A DNA stretch of 64,000 bases from an uncultured Oscillospiraceae bacterium. Lineage in GTDB: Bacteria; Bacillota; Clostridia; Oscillospirales; Oscillospiraceae. The stretch covers positions 32,951-96,950 of the forward strand of contig CAJUAC010000002.1 in the NCBI GenBank assembly GCA_910583885.1, in the 5' to 3' direction. The position numbers were made by a program, and so were the translations under genes. The notes under the pieces are model-generated. The model did no database searches and was not told where the DNA came from. It saw only the letters and a list, made by a program, of their open reading frames with translations. Shown piece after piece: positions 15,432 to 23,766 of the stretch (position 1 is its first letter; each line of letters starts with the position of its first letter).

Positions 15432-16445
15432 ATGTTTACCGCTCTTTTGAAGAACCTGAAGGAAAACCGCCGCACCATCGTGTTCACCGAGGGCCCTGAC
15501 GCCCGCATCCAGGAGGCCGCCCAGCGCCTGCTGAAGGAGGATCTGATGGATGTGATCCTGGTGGGCAAGGTGGACGAGGTAAAAGCCTCTGCGGAGAAAA
15601 ACGGCTTTGACGTGTCCGGCGCGGAGATCCTGGATCCGGATACCTACGAAGGCATGGACGGGATGGTTGCCAAGATGGTAGAGCTGCGCAAGGGCAAGAT
15701 GAGTGAGGAGGAGTGCCGCGCGGCGCTGAAGAAGGGCAACTACTTTGGCACCATGCTGGTGAAGCTGGGCAAGGCTGACGCCCTGCTGGGCGGCGCAACC
15801 TACTCCACCGCTGACACCGTCCGCCCCGCCCTCCAGCTCATCAAGACCAAGCCCGGCGCACATTTGGTCTCCTCCTGCTTCATCCTCAAGCGGGACGATG
15901 GCGACGATGCCCTGCGGATGCTGTGCATGGGTGACTGTGCCATCAACATCTCCTACGAGGACAGCGTGGACAAGGAAGGCAATGTGACCGTATCCGCCGC
16001 CCAGAAGCTGGCGGAGGTGGCTGTGGAGTCCGCCAAGACCGCCCAGTTCTTCGGCATTGAGCCCAAGGTCGCTATGCTCAGCTTCTCCACAAAGGGCTCC
16101 GGCAAGGGCGCTACCGTCGGCCTCTCCGCTGCCGCCACCAAGGTGGCCCAGGAGCTGGCCCCCGAGATGGCTATTGACGGTGAGATGCAGTTTGACGCAG
16201 CTGTCAGCCCCACGGTCGGCCAGCTGAAGTTCCCCGGCAGCAAGGTGGCCGGGTACGCCAATACCTTTGTCTTCCCCTGCATTGAGGCCGGCAACATCGG
16301 CTACAAGATCGCCCAGCGCCTGGGCGGCTATGAGGCCTACGGCCCCATCCTCCAGGGCCTCAACGCCCCCATCAACGACCTCTCCCGCGGCTGCAACGCC
16401 GAGGAGGTCTACAAGATGGCGATTATCACCGCTGGTATGAAGTAA
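15432..16445 (+). CDS. pta: Phosphate acetyltransferase
   Basis: Pta converts acetyl-CoA and phosphate to acetyl phosphate and CoA, feeding ATP production in fermentation. The 337-residue protein matches the short, single-domain Pta of Firmicutes. It shows IVFTEGPDARIQEAA at the N-terminus, LLGGATYSTADTVRPALQ near residue 120 and the C-terminal VFPCIEAGNIGYKIAQRLGG, all family hallmarks. GGAGG precedes the ATG by 9 nt. ackA, its usual partner, is not adjacent. The gene has its own promoter and terminator, so it is monocistronic here. Confidence 0.95.
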   Translation: MFTALLKNLKENRRTIVFTEGPDARIQEAAQRLLKEDLMDVILVGKVDEVKASAEKNGFDVSGAEILDPDTYEGMDGMVAKMVELRKGKMSEEECRAALKKGNYFGTMLVKLGKADALLGGATYSTADTVRPALQLIKTKPGAHLVSSCFILKRDDGDDALRMLCMGDCAINISYEDSVDKEGNVTVSAAQKLAEVAVESAKTAQFFGIEPKVAMLSFSTKGSGKGATVGLSAAATKVAQELAPEMAIDGEMQFDAAVSPTVGQLKFPGSKVAGYANTFVFPCIEAGNIGYKIAQRLGGYEAYGPILQGLNAPINDLSRGCNAEEVYKMAIITAGMK

Positions 16446-16458
16446 GCACCTACATACG

Positions 16459-16493
16459 GACGCCCGGGAGATCCCTCTCCTGGGCGTCTTTTG
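16459..16493 (+). terminator. pta terminator
   Basis: GACGCCCGGGAGA pairs with TCTCCTGGGCGTC (one G-T pair) over a 4-nt loop, followed by TTTTG. Confidence 0.9.
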
Positions 16494-16549
16494 TTGCACT
16501 TTGCACAAGGTTTTATCTTTCTGATTGGTAAGCTTGCCTAAAATGACGC

Positions 16550-16577
16550 TTGCAATTCTGACAGAACCGTCTATAAT
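16550..16577 (+). promoter_or_regulatory. Promoter of the MATE exporter gene
   Basis: TTGCAA (16550-16555) and TATAAT (16572-16577), 16 bp apart, about 50 bp before the ATG. Confidence 0.7.
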
Positions 16578-16626
16578 CAGCTAGAGTTTCCAGAGCAACC
16601 TGTGTAACGCAAAAGAGGTGTTTTTC

Positions 16627-18000
16627 ATGACAAAAGATTTAACAAAGGGCAGCCCCATGCGGCTGATCCTCAGCTTTGGCATCCCGGTGCTGTTCGGGTA
16701 TCTGTTCCAGCAGCTCTATAATGTGGTGGATACTGCGATTGTGGGGAAAACCCTGGGCGGCGCAGCCCTGGCCGCTGTCGGCTCCACCGGGTCGATCAAC
16801 TTTTTGGTGGTGGGCTTCTGCGCCGGTACCTGCGGCGGCTTCGCCATCCCCGTGGCCCAGCAGTTTGGCGCACAGAACCACCAGGAGCTGCGCCGGTATG
16901 TGGCAAGCGGCGTCTGGCTCTGCCTGGCTATCGGCGCCGCGCTCACCGCCTCCACTGTCCTGCTGTGCGACACCATCCTCACCGCCATGAACACGCCGGC
17001 GGATATCTACCAGCGGGCCCACGCCTATATCGGCACCATCTTCGCCGGCCTGCCGGCCTATTTCCTGTACAACTTCTGCGCCGGTGTCCTCCGCTCCCTG
17101 GGGGACAGCCGCACGCCGGTGGTGTGGCTGATTATCTCCTCCGTAGTCAACATTGTGCTGGATGTCGTGCTGATCCTCACGTTCCATATGGACGTCTTCG
17201 GCGCGGCCCTGGCCACCGTCCTGGCCCAGGCCCTGGCAGGTGTTGGATGCCTGATGCGGATGATGCGGGGCTATCCGATCCTGCAGACAGAGCGCGCCGA
17301 CTGGCGCTGGGACAGCCGCCGGATGGGGGAGCTATGCCTGATGGGGCTGCCGATGGGGCTCCAGTACTCCATCACCGCCATCGGCAGCGTGATGATACAG
17401 ACTGCTGTCAACGGCCTGGGGACCATATACGTCACCGCCGTCACGGCAGGCAGCAAGGTCTCCATGTTCCTGTGCTGCCCCTTCGACGCCATGGGCTGTA
17501 CAATGGCGACCTATGGCGGGCAGAATGTGGGCGCGGTCAAGTTCGACCGCCTCCATCAGGGGATGAGGGCCTGTGTCATCCTGGGTGCGGCCTACTCCGC
17601 GCTGGCGTTGGGGGTCCTGCTGCTCTTCTCTGAGCCGCTGAGTATGCTGTTTCTGGACGCGGACAGCGCCTCCCTGCTGCCCCTGGCCCGGCAGTACCTG
17701 ATTACCGGCGCTGCCTTCTTCTTCCCCCTGGCCCTGGTCAATATTTTCCGCTTTATGATCCAGGGGATGGGCTTCTCCCCCCTGGCAACCCTGGCCGGTG
17801 TGCTGGAGATGGTCGGGCGGGCCGCCCTGGCCTTTCTGGTGCCCACCCTGGGCTTTCCTATGGCCTGCTTCGCCTCCCCTGCCGCCTGGATCCTGGCGGA
17901 CCTCTTCCTGGTCCCCGCCTACTTCCACTGCTGCCGGAGGCTGTCCCAGCCCACCGGCAGCAAGCCCAAGCTGGCAGCCGCAGCAAAAGGATCCCTCTAA
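16627..18000 (+). CDS. MATE-family multidrug/cation antiporter
   Basis: The 457-residue protein has the 12-helix pattern of MATE transporters, which export cationic compounds in exchange for Na+ or H+. It begins MTKDLTKGSPMRLILSFGIPVLFG, the usual start of the DinF/NorM-like clostridial branch, with FQQLYNVVDTAIVG near residues 27-40 forming TM1. The two halves are separated near residue 225. AGAGGTG lies upstream of ATG 16627; an in-frame GTG three codons earlier overlaps that site. It is flanked by its own promoter and terminator. Substrate is unknown. Confidence 0.92.
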   Translation: MTKDLTKGSPMRLILSFGIPVLFGYLFQQLYNVVDTAIVGKTLGGAALAAVGSTGSINFLVVGFCAGTCGGFAIPVAQQFGAQNHQELRRYVASGVWLCLAIGAALTASTVLLCDTILTAMNTPADIYQRAHAYIGTIFAGLPAYFLYNFCAGVLRSLGDSRTPVVWLIISSVVNIVLDVVLILTFHMDVFGAALATVLAQALAGVGCLMRMMRGYPILQTERADWRWDSRRMGELCLMGLPMGLQYSITAIGSVMIQTAVNGLGTIYVTAVTAGSKVSMFLCCPFDAMGCTMATYGGQNVGAVKFDRLHQGMRACVILGAAYSALALGVLLLFSEPLSMLFLDADSASLLPLARQYLITGAAFFFPLALVNIFRFMIQGMGFSPLATLAGVLEMVGRAALAFLVPTLGFPMACFASPAAWILADLFLVPAYFHCCRRLSQPTGSKPKLAAAAKGSL

Positions 18001-18008
18001 AACCGTTT

Positions 18009-18046
18009 CCCCGCCTGTTCATTCGGAATGGGCGGGGCTTTTTTTC
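18009..18046 (+). terminator. Terminator of the MATE exporter gene
   Basis: CCCCGCC pairs with GGCGGGG around an AT-richer loop, followed by TTTTTTT. Confidence 0.85.
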
Positions 18047-18106
18047 TGAAAGGGCGTATGCCGCCCTATCCTGCCGCATACCATGTCCAGAGAGGAGTGA
18101 GCGGGG

Positions 18107-18628
18107 ATGGAGCGGCTCAAGCTGTACTGCCAGGACGCCTGCCGGGGGGAGATCACCCTGCGCAGCGAGGGGGGGCGCACGGAGATCCGCGCGTCCATGG
18201 AGGACCCGGGGGATGGGCTGTATCGTGCCGTCCTGCGGGGAGAGCACGGGGAGCTGATGCTGGGCGTACTGGCGCCGGAGGGCGCGGGGCTAGGGCTGTG
18301 CAGGAAGGTCTACAGCAGGGATCTGGCGGGGCTCGGGCCGCTGCGCTGCGGGGAGGCCCGATGTTCCTTCCACTTCCAGCAGGCCACCTGGCGGGAGACC
18401 TGCTGCCCCGCCCAGCTGTTCCAGGAGCGGTTCCTGCAAAGCCGCCTGCGGCCAATCGGACGGGCCTGGTGGCGGCGGGAGGGGGCGCTGCTGGTCCTGG
18501 CTCTGCCCCTGGAGGAGGGCAAGCCCTTCCCCCTGGAGGCCCTGTTCTGCCTGGGCCGGGTGGAGCAGGTGGAGGGACGGCGGTGCATCGTCTATACCTT
18601 CCGGGAGGAGGAGCCCCTGCTGCCATAA
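18107..18628 (+). CDS. Hypothetical protein, possibly cytoplasmic
   Basis: This 173-residue protein has no signal peptide or membrane segment. It is rich in Arg, Glu and Leu, with several Cys ([20 protein letters not shown]) that do not form an obvious metal-binding pattern. A GAGGAG ribosome-binding site precedes the ATG at 8-9 nt. GC content is as high as or higher than its neighbours. It lies between the MATE terminator and nrdR on the plus strand. I recognise no family. Confidence 0.65.
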   Translation: MERLKLYCQDACRGEITLRSEGGRTEIRASMEDPGDGLYRAVLRGEHGELMLGVLAPEGAGLGLCRKVYSRDLAGLGPLRCGEARCSFHFQQATWRETCCPAQLFQERFLQSRLRPIGRAWWRREGALLVLALPLEEGKPFPLEALFCLGRVEQVEGRRCIVYTFREEEPLLP

Positions 18629-18767
18629 CAGCTCATCACAGGTAAATTTTATAAAAATTCAAAAGAATGGGTATCTTTTTCAAAAAAACCGTGATATAGT
18701 AGTCCGCAAGCAGGAGCGGCGGATCCCGCCGTCTTCCTCTACTTGTGTGAAAAGGAGGGCCCAAGAA

Positions 18768-19223
18768 ATGAAATGTCCCTATTGCGGCTACAAGGAGAGC
18801 AGGGTCGTTGACAGCCGCCCCGCCGACGAGGGGCACAGCATCCGCCGCCGCCGGGAATGCCTGGCATGTGAACGGCGTTTCACCACCTACGAGACGATGG
18901 AGTCCCTACCCATGGTGGTGATCAAAAAGGATGGCAGCCGACAGAGCTTTGACCGGAACAAGGTGCTGGGCAGTATGCTGCGGGCCTGTGAAAAGCGCAC
19001 CGTCCCCCTGGCCAGGCTGGAACAGATGGCCGGGGAAATTGAACAGAACCTGCAAAACAGCCTGGAACGGGAGATCACCACCGACATGGTGGGCGAACAG
19101 GTCATGGAGAAGCTGCGGGAGGTGGACGAGGTAGCCTACGTCCGCTTTGCCTCCGTATACCGGCAGTTCAAGGACATCCACACGTTTATGGCAGAGCTGA
19201 CAAAGCTCCTGGCAGAAAAATAA
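18768..19223 (+). CDS. nrdR: Transcriptional repressor NrdR
   Basis: NrdR senses ATP/dATP through an ATP-cone and represses ribonucleotide reductase genes. The 151-residue protein has the N-terminal zinc ribbon (CPYCG at 3-7 and CLACERRF near 31) followed by an ATP-cone domain from about residue 46 ([16 protein letters not shown]). I chose ATG 18768 because MKCPYCG is the invariant family start and AAAAGGAGG precedes it; an in-frame start 7 codons earlier is less likely. Its place directly before dnaA links dNTP supply control to replication initiation. No ribonucleotide reductase gene is in the window. Confidence 0.96.
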   Translation: MKCPYCGYKESRVVDSRPADEGHSIRRRRECLACERRFTTYETMESLPMVVIKKDGSRQSFDRNKVLGSMLRACEKRTVPLARLEQMAGEIEQNLQNSLEREITTDMVGEQVMEKLREVDEVAYVRFASVYRQFKDIHTFMAELTKLLAEK

Positions 19224-19240
19224 CCCCCGCCTACACAAGG

Positions 19241-19288
19241 AAGCAGCGGGCCTATGGCAAGCAGGTTGCCCCGGGCCCCTGCTTTTTT
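19241..19288 (+). terminator. nrdR terminator
   Basis: AAGCAG-GGGCC pairs with GGCCC-CTGCTT around a 20-nt loop, followed by TTTTTTG. Confidence 0.8.
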
Positions 19289-19313
19289 GTTACCTTTAGA
19301 ATAAGTATCTATA

Positions 19314-19342
19314 TTGCTTTTTCTACTATTTTTTGTTATAAT
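19314..19342 (+). promoter_or_regulatory. dnaA promoter
   Basis: TTGCTT (19314-19319) and TATAAT (19337-19342) with a 17-bp AT-rich spacer, about 60 bp before the dnaA ATG. No DnaA box is obvious in this promoter, which is unusual if the gene were autoregulated here. Confidence 0.75.
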
Positions 19343-19401
19343 ACTCTATGTATCTTTTGATCAGCAGACAAGAGAGATTAACAGAGAAAGGAAGAGCTTC
19401 T

Positions 19402-20715
19402 ATGCAATCTGTTTCCGATATCTGGTCGATGATTCTCACCAGACTGCGGGAAGATCTGTCCGAAACCACCATAAAAACCTGGTTCGACGAGACCACCGTG
19501 GTGGCGCTGGAGGGGAACAATCTGGTGCTGCACTGCCCCAACTCCTTTAAGCGCAGCAATATCCAGGACAGGTTCCTCCCCAACATCGAAGCCAGCCTGA
19601 AGGACATCTTTTCCGCAGACATGACGGTGCGCCTCCTGGACGACGACAGCCTCAAGCGGTATCAGAACAACGAGGCAGAGAAGCCCACTTCCCTGATGGA
19701 GAGCGGGGAGTTCACATTTGAAACCTTCGTGATCGGCCCGTCCAACCGCCTGGCCTGCTCCGCCGCCCGCGCTGTTGCAGACGCGCCTGGCCAGCACTAC
19801 AATCCCCTGTTTATCTACGGGGATTCCGGCCTGGGGAAAACCCACCTGCTCTACGCCATTGCCCATGTCATCCGGGGCAAGAACCCACAATCCAAAATCC
19901 TCTACATCAAAGGCGACGAATTCATTAACGACTTCATCGAATCCGTCCGCTCCGGTAAAGCGGGTGACTTCCGCACAAAATACCGGGAGGCGGATTTAAT
20001 GCTGGTAGACGACATCCAGTTCGTTGCCGGCAAGGTCGAAACACAGAACGAATTCTTCCACACCTTCAACACCCTCTATGAGAGCAAGAAACAGATCGTA
20101 CTGACATCCGACCGGCCGCCCCACGAGATGGCCCAGCTGGACGACCGCCTGCGCACCCGCTTCGAGTGGGGCCTCATGGCGGATGTCCAGCCGCCTGTAC
20201 TGGAAACCCGGGTAGCCATCCTGAAAAATAAAGCCGCCCAGCTGGGTTTCATCCTCAGCGATGAAATTGCCAACTACATTGCCACCAAGATCACTGCCAA
20301 CGTCCGCCAGCTGGAGGGCACAGTGAAAAAGATCAAGGCTTTCAAGGATCTGGACGGCGTAGAGATCAACACAGCCACCGTAGACCGGGCTCTCCAGGAT
20401 ATGAGCCGCTCCAACGAATTCATCATTACACCTGACAGCATCATCAAGGAGATCTGCCGGTACTTCCGCCTGGAGGAGGAACAGATCAAGGGCCAATCCC
20501 GCAGCCGGGACTCCCTCAACGCCCGGCAGATTGCTATGTACCTCATCCGCCGCATGACCAGCCTGTCCCTGGACGACACAGGAAAGGTCTTTGGCGGACG
20601 CGACCACTCCACAGTCCTCAACTCCATCAACAAGGTGGAGAAAAAGATGAAGACTGACCCCACCTACGCCGAGACAGTCAAGGCGATCATCACCAACATC
20701 AACTCCTCCAAATAG
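19402..20715 (+). CDS. dnaA: Replication initiator DnaA
   Basis: DnaA binds 9-mer boxes at oriC, oligomerises with ATP and melts the origin to load the helicase. The 437-residue protein has domain I (1-80), a short linker (about 81-100), the AAA+ domain with Walker A GDSGLGKTH (140-148) and Walker B LMLVDDIQF (near 200), and the C-terminal domain IV with the DnaA signature DHSTVLNSINKVEKKM. The ATG at 19402 has GAAAGGAAGAG upstream; a longer in-frame opening of 18 codons lacks support. It is followed by a DnaA-box-rich intergenic region and dnaN, the classical origin order. Confidence 0.98.
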   Translation: MQSVSDIWSMILTRLREDLSETTIKTWFDETTVVALEGNNLVLHCPNSFKRSNIQDRFLPNIEASLKDIFSADMTVRLLDDDSLKRYQNNEAEKPTSLMESGEFTFETFVIGPSNRLACSAARAVADAPGQHYNPLFIYGDSGLGKTHLLYAIAHVIRGKNPQSKILYIKGDEFINDFIESVRSGKAGDFRTKYREADLMLVDDIQFVAGKVETQNEFFHTFNTLYESKKQIVLTSDRPPHEMAQLDDRLRTRFEWGLMADVQPPVLETRVAILKNKAAQLGFILSDEIANYIATKITANVRQLEGTVKKIKAFKDLDGVEINTATVDRALQDMSRSNEFIITPDSIIKEICRYFRLEEEQIKGQSRSRDSLNARQIAMYLIRRMTSLSLDDTGKVFGGRDHSTVLNSINKVEKKMKTDPTYAETVKAIITNINSSK

Positions 20716-21016
20716 CCGCTGGCTGCCCACCGACCTCTTTCAACATTTTCCCCCAAGTTTTCCACAATACCAACAAAACCCTTTGCACATCGCCTGTGGA
20801 AAGATCTGGCTGACATCCAGCCTGTGGAAATCTGTGGACAACCCCTCCTGATTTCCACAGATGTGATTCCCCTCAATTCTCCAGCAATTTCAACGGTTTT
20901 TCCCCCTTATCCACAAAGTTCTGCTCTACTATCCCTACTTCTAAAAATAACTATCCTTATGCTTCTGAACCGGCAGATATTCCCTCCTGCCGAAAAAATA
21001 GAAAGGAAACAAGGCC
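20716..21016. other. oriC: Replication origin oriC with DnaA boxes
   Basis: The 301-bp dnaA-dnaN gap contains a perfect DnaA box TTATCCACA (20907-20915), the near-match TTTTCCACA (20758-20766), TTGTCCACA on the minus strand (20833-20841), and weaker ATTTCCACA/CTTTCCACA boxes at 20795-20803, 20823-20831 and 20851-20859. Boxes are in both orientations. An AT-richer stretch (about 20935-21005) just before dnaN is the likely unwinding element. Whether a second subregion exists upstream of dnaA, as in Bacillus, is not clear; I see no box cluster there. Confidence 0.9.
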
Positions 21017-22123
21017 ATGAAGTTTTCCTGTGAAAAAGCCCTTCTACAAGCTGCTGTCAACACAGCCTCCCGGGCTGTTGCAGCCAAAAGCTCTATCCCT
21101 GCCTTGGAGGGCGTACTGCTCCAAGCCAAGGACATCCTGACGGTCTCTGGCTACAATATGCAAACAGGTATCCGCAGAAGCCTGGAAGCCGAAATCACGG
21201 AGGAGGGCTCCCTGGTCCTCTCCGCACGCCTGTTCGGAGACATCATCCGCCGGCTCCCTGACGATGTCGTCGTCTTCTCCGCAGATGAAAATTGGAATGT
21301 CAACCTCACCTGCGGTGACGCCTCCTACCACATCCTGGCCCTCTCCGCAGAGGACTACCCGGAACTGCCAGAGGTTGAGGATCAGTATTCCCTCCGGATC
21401 CCTCAGAATACCCTCCGCTCCATGATCGCGGAGACATCCTTTGCGGTGTCCACAGACGAGGTGCGCCCCATCCATACCGGCTCCCTCTTTGAAATTGGCG
21501 ATGGCAGCCTAACAATGGTCAGTGTGGATGGCTTCCGCCTCGCCCTGCGCCGGGAACCCCTGGAACAGGTCAGCGGCGCTTTCCGCTTCGTAGCCCCCGG
21601 CCAGGCCCTCAATGAGGTGGAAAAAATCTGTGAGGACATCGATGATACCGCCTCGATTACCCTGGGCGACCGCCACCTCCTCTTTGAAGTGGGCCCCACC
21701 CAGCTGATCTGCCGCCGCCTGGAGGGGGAATTCCTGGATTACAAGGCCGCCATCCCCCGGGCAAATCCCATTACCGTCGTTGCGGAGACCAAAACAATGA
21801 TGAACTCCATCGACCGGGTGAGTGTCGTCATTTCTGACAAACAAAAAAGCCCCATCCGCTGCCTGTTTGATGAAAACAAGGTGTTTATGTCCGCAAAAAC
21901 TGGCAGTGGTGAGGCAAAGGATGTCTGCCCTGTGGAGGGGGACGGCGGGAAACTGGAAATTGGCTTCAACAACCGCTATCTGATGGAGGCGCTGAAATAC
22001 GCCCCGGCAGAGCAGGTACGCATCGAGTTAAACACCGGTATCTCCCCCTGTATCATCACCCCTGTGGAGGGGGAGGAACATTTCCTGTATATGGTTCTCC
22101 CTGTCCGCCTAAAAAACAGTTGA
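21017..22123 (+). CDS. dnaN: DNA polymerase III beta sliding clamp
   Basis: DnaN forms the dimeric ring that tethers the replicative polymerase and binds many repair proteins. The 368-residue length and the start MKFSCEKALLQAAVNTASRAV match the family, as do the three repeated clamp domains and the C-terminal end ending in LPVRL, part of the hydrophobic protein-binding pocket region. AGAAAGGAAAC precedes the ATG. It is the first gene after oriC, and the S4 protein gene starts 16 bp after its stop, so dnaN, the S4 gene and recF are probably cotranscribed. Confidence 0.98.
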   Translation: MKFSCEKALLQAAVNTASRAVAAKSSIPALEGVLLQAKDILTVSGYNMQTGIRRSLEAEITEEGSLVLSARLFGDIIRRLPDDVVVFSADENWNVNLTCGDASYHILALSAEDYPELPEVEDQYSLRIPQNTLRSMIAETSFAVSTDEVRPIHTGSLFEIGDGSLTMVSVDGFRLALRREPLEQVSGAFRFVAPGQALNEVEKICEDIDDTASITLGDRHLLFEVGPTQLICRRLEGEFLDYKAAIPRANPITVVAETKTMMNSIDRVSVVISDKQKSPIRCLFDENKVFMSAKTGSGEAKDVCPVEGDGGKLEIGFNNRYLMEALKYAPAEQVRIELNTGISPCIITPVEGEEHFLYMVLPVRLKNS

Positions 22124-22139
22124 TTTGGGTACACTAGCC

Positions 22140-22355
22140 ATGGAAACAATTGCCATTACCACAGAATTTATCCGCCTCCAGGACGCCATGAAGCTGGGCA
22201 GCCTGACATCCACCGGGGGCGCGGCCAAGTGCCTGATCCAGGACGGGCAGGTCCTGGTCAACGGGGAAACCTGCCTCCAGCGGGGCAAAAAGCTCCGCCC
22301 AGGGGACATCATTGCCTTCCAGGGGCGGCAATACCAGATCTCCTATGCGTCTTGA
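22140..22355 (+). CDS. S4-domain RNA-binding protein (YaaA/RlbA type)
   Basis: The 71-residue protein is essentially one S4 RNA-binding domain (FIRLQDAMKLGSLTSTGG, then VLVNGETCLQRGKKLRPGD). A small S4 protein between dnaN and recF is a conserved arrangement in Firmicutes, where it is known as YaaA or RlbA and has been linked to ribosome assembly. No strong ribosome-binding site is visible before ATG 22140; translation may be coupled to dnaN, which ends 16 bp upstream. A TTG five codons earlier is an alternative start. Its end overlaps the recF start by 11 nt. Confidence 0.88.
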   Translation: METIAITTEFIRLQDAMKLGSLTSTGGAAKCLIQDGQVLVNGETCLQRGKKLRPGDIIAFQGRQYQISYAS

Positions 22356-23454
22356 TACCCTTTTCCTGGAAAATTTCCGCAACTATACCGCCCAGCAGAT
22401 CACCTTTGACCCGGTGTGCAGCGTCATCTGCGGGGAAAATGCCCAGGGGAAGACGAACCTGCTGGAGGCCATGGTCTGCCTCTCCTGCGGGAAGTCCCAC
22501 CGTACCCGCAGTGAACGGGAGCTGATCCGCTTCGGGGAGGAGGGCTACCGGCTGGAGGCGTCCATCCACACCAGGGACCGGGATTTCCTCAGCCGCATAG
22601 AGGCCGGCTATAGACGGAAAAAACGGATCACCATCAACAAAGCGCCGGCCAGGACATCCGCAGACCTGAGCCAGGTCCTCAATACCGTGTTCTTTTGCCC
22701 GGAGGACCTCCAGCTGATCCGGGACGGCCCGGCTGCCCGCCGGCGGTTTCTGGACGCGTCCCTGTGCCAGCTCCGCCCGCGCTACGGGACTGCCCTGGCG
22801 GAATACCAACGGCTCCACGAACACAAAACCCGCATCCTGCGGGACTGCGCGGAGCGGCCGGATCTGGTCGCTACCCTGCCGGACTTCAACCTGCGCATGG
22901 CAGAGACGGGGGCGGTGCTGATCCACTACCGCGCCAGGTTTGCCAGGCTGCTCTCGGCATATGCCTCGTCAGCCCACAGCGAGTGCTCCGGCGGCCGGGA
23001 ACAGTTGACCGTGGCTTACCAGACTGTCAAGACAGTGACCGACCCCTTCGGGGAGCATCCTCTCCTGGTGGAGCAGCTTCTGGAGCACCAGCAGGCACAC
23101 CAGCACGCGGAGATGGCCAGCCGGCAGTGCCTCTCCGGGCCCCACAAGGACGACCTGGATGTCCAGCTGAACGGGCGCTGCGCCCGCTCCTACGCCTCCC
23201 AGGGCCAGACACGGACAGCGGCGCTGTCCCTGAAGCTGGCCGCCCGGGAGATCCATCGGGAGATCATGGGGGAATACCCGATCCTGCTGCTGGATGACGT
23301 ACTCAGTGAGCTGGACCCCAGGCGGCAGGAGTATGTCCTCAACCGTCTGGGCAACGGCCAGGTTTTTATTACCTGCTGCGAGGAGGACCGGCTCCACTCC
23401 CTTCTGGAGGGGACGGTATTCCGGGTGGACGGCGGGGCTGTTACAGCCGGGTGA
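22345..23454 (+). CDS. recF: DNA replication and repair protein RecF
   Basis: RecF is an SMC/ABC-like ATPase that helps load RecA at single-strand gaps. The 369-residue protein has Walker A GENAQGKTN (near 30-38), the SGPHKDD segment typical of RecF (near residue 266) and Walker B LLLDDVLSELD near 315. I chose ATG 22345 because MRLDTLFLENFRNY is the conserved family start. This start lies inside the S4 gene, so the two overlap by 11 nt and are likely coupled. Confidence 0.97.
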   Translation: MRLDTLFLENFRNYTAQQITFDPVCSVICGENAQGKTNLLEAMVCLSCGKSHRTRSERELIRFGEEGYRLEASIHTRDRDFLSRIEAGYRRKKRITINKAPARTSADLSQVLNTVFFCPEDLQLIRDGPAARRRFLDASLCQLRPRYGTALAEYQRLHEHKTRILRDCAERPDLVATLPDFNLRMAETGAVLIHYRARFARLLSAYASSAHSECSGGREQLTVAYQTVKTVTDPFGEHPLLVEQLLEHQQAHQHAEMASRQCLSGPHKDDLDVQLNGRCARSYASQGQTRTAALSLKLAAREIHREIMGEYPILLLDDVLSELDPRRQEYVLNRLGNGQVFITCCEEDRLHSLLEGTVFRVDGGAVTAG

Positions 23455-23478
23455 CAGCCCCAATAGGACGGGAAAGTT

Positions 23479-23748
23479 ATGTATTTGCATCTTGGGAACA
23501 ATGTCTCCGTCCCGGCGGACGACATCATTGGGATATTCGATCTCGATAACGCCTCCACCGCCAGAGCAACAAGGGAATTCCTGCGGGGCGCACAGGAGGA
23601 TGGGATGGTTGCCAGCGCCGGCGGCGACCTGCCCAAATCGTTGGTCGTCTGCTGTCCAAGGGGCAGCTGGCAGCGGGTATATATCTCGCCGCTGGCCCCC
23701 GCTACGCTGCTCGGGCGGCTGGAATCCATCCGCCCCCCTACACCCTGA
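23479..23748 (+). CDS. RemA/RemB-like (DUF370) regulatory protein
   Basis: The 89-residue protein begins MYLHLGNNVSVPADDIIGIFDLDNAS, which matches the DUF370 family. In Bacillus subtilis remB (yaaB) occupies the same spot between recF and gyrB and influences biofilm matrix genes; the paralog RemA is a DNA-binding protein. Position and sequence together support a RemB-type call. The ribosome-binding site is weak. It lies 24 bp after recF and 18 bp before gyrB, so it belongs to the dnaN-gyrB run. Confidence 0.88.
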   Translation: MYLHLGNNVSVPADDIIGIFDLDNASTARATREFLRGAQEDGMVASAGGDLPKSLVVCCPRGSWQRVYISPLAPATLLGRLESIRPPTP

Positions 23749-23766
23749 TCGGAGGTTAAGCAACCC

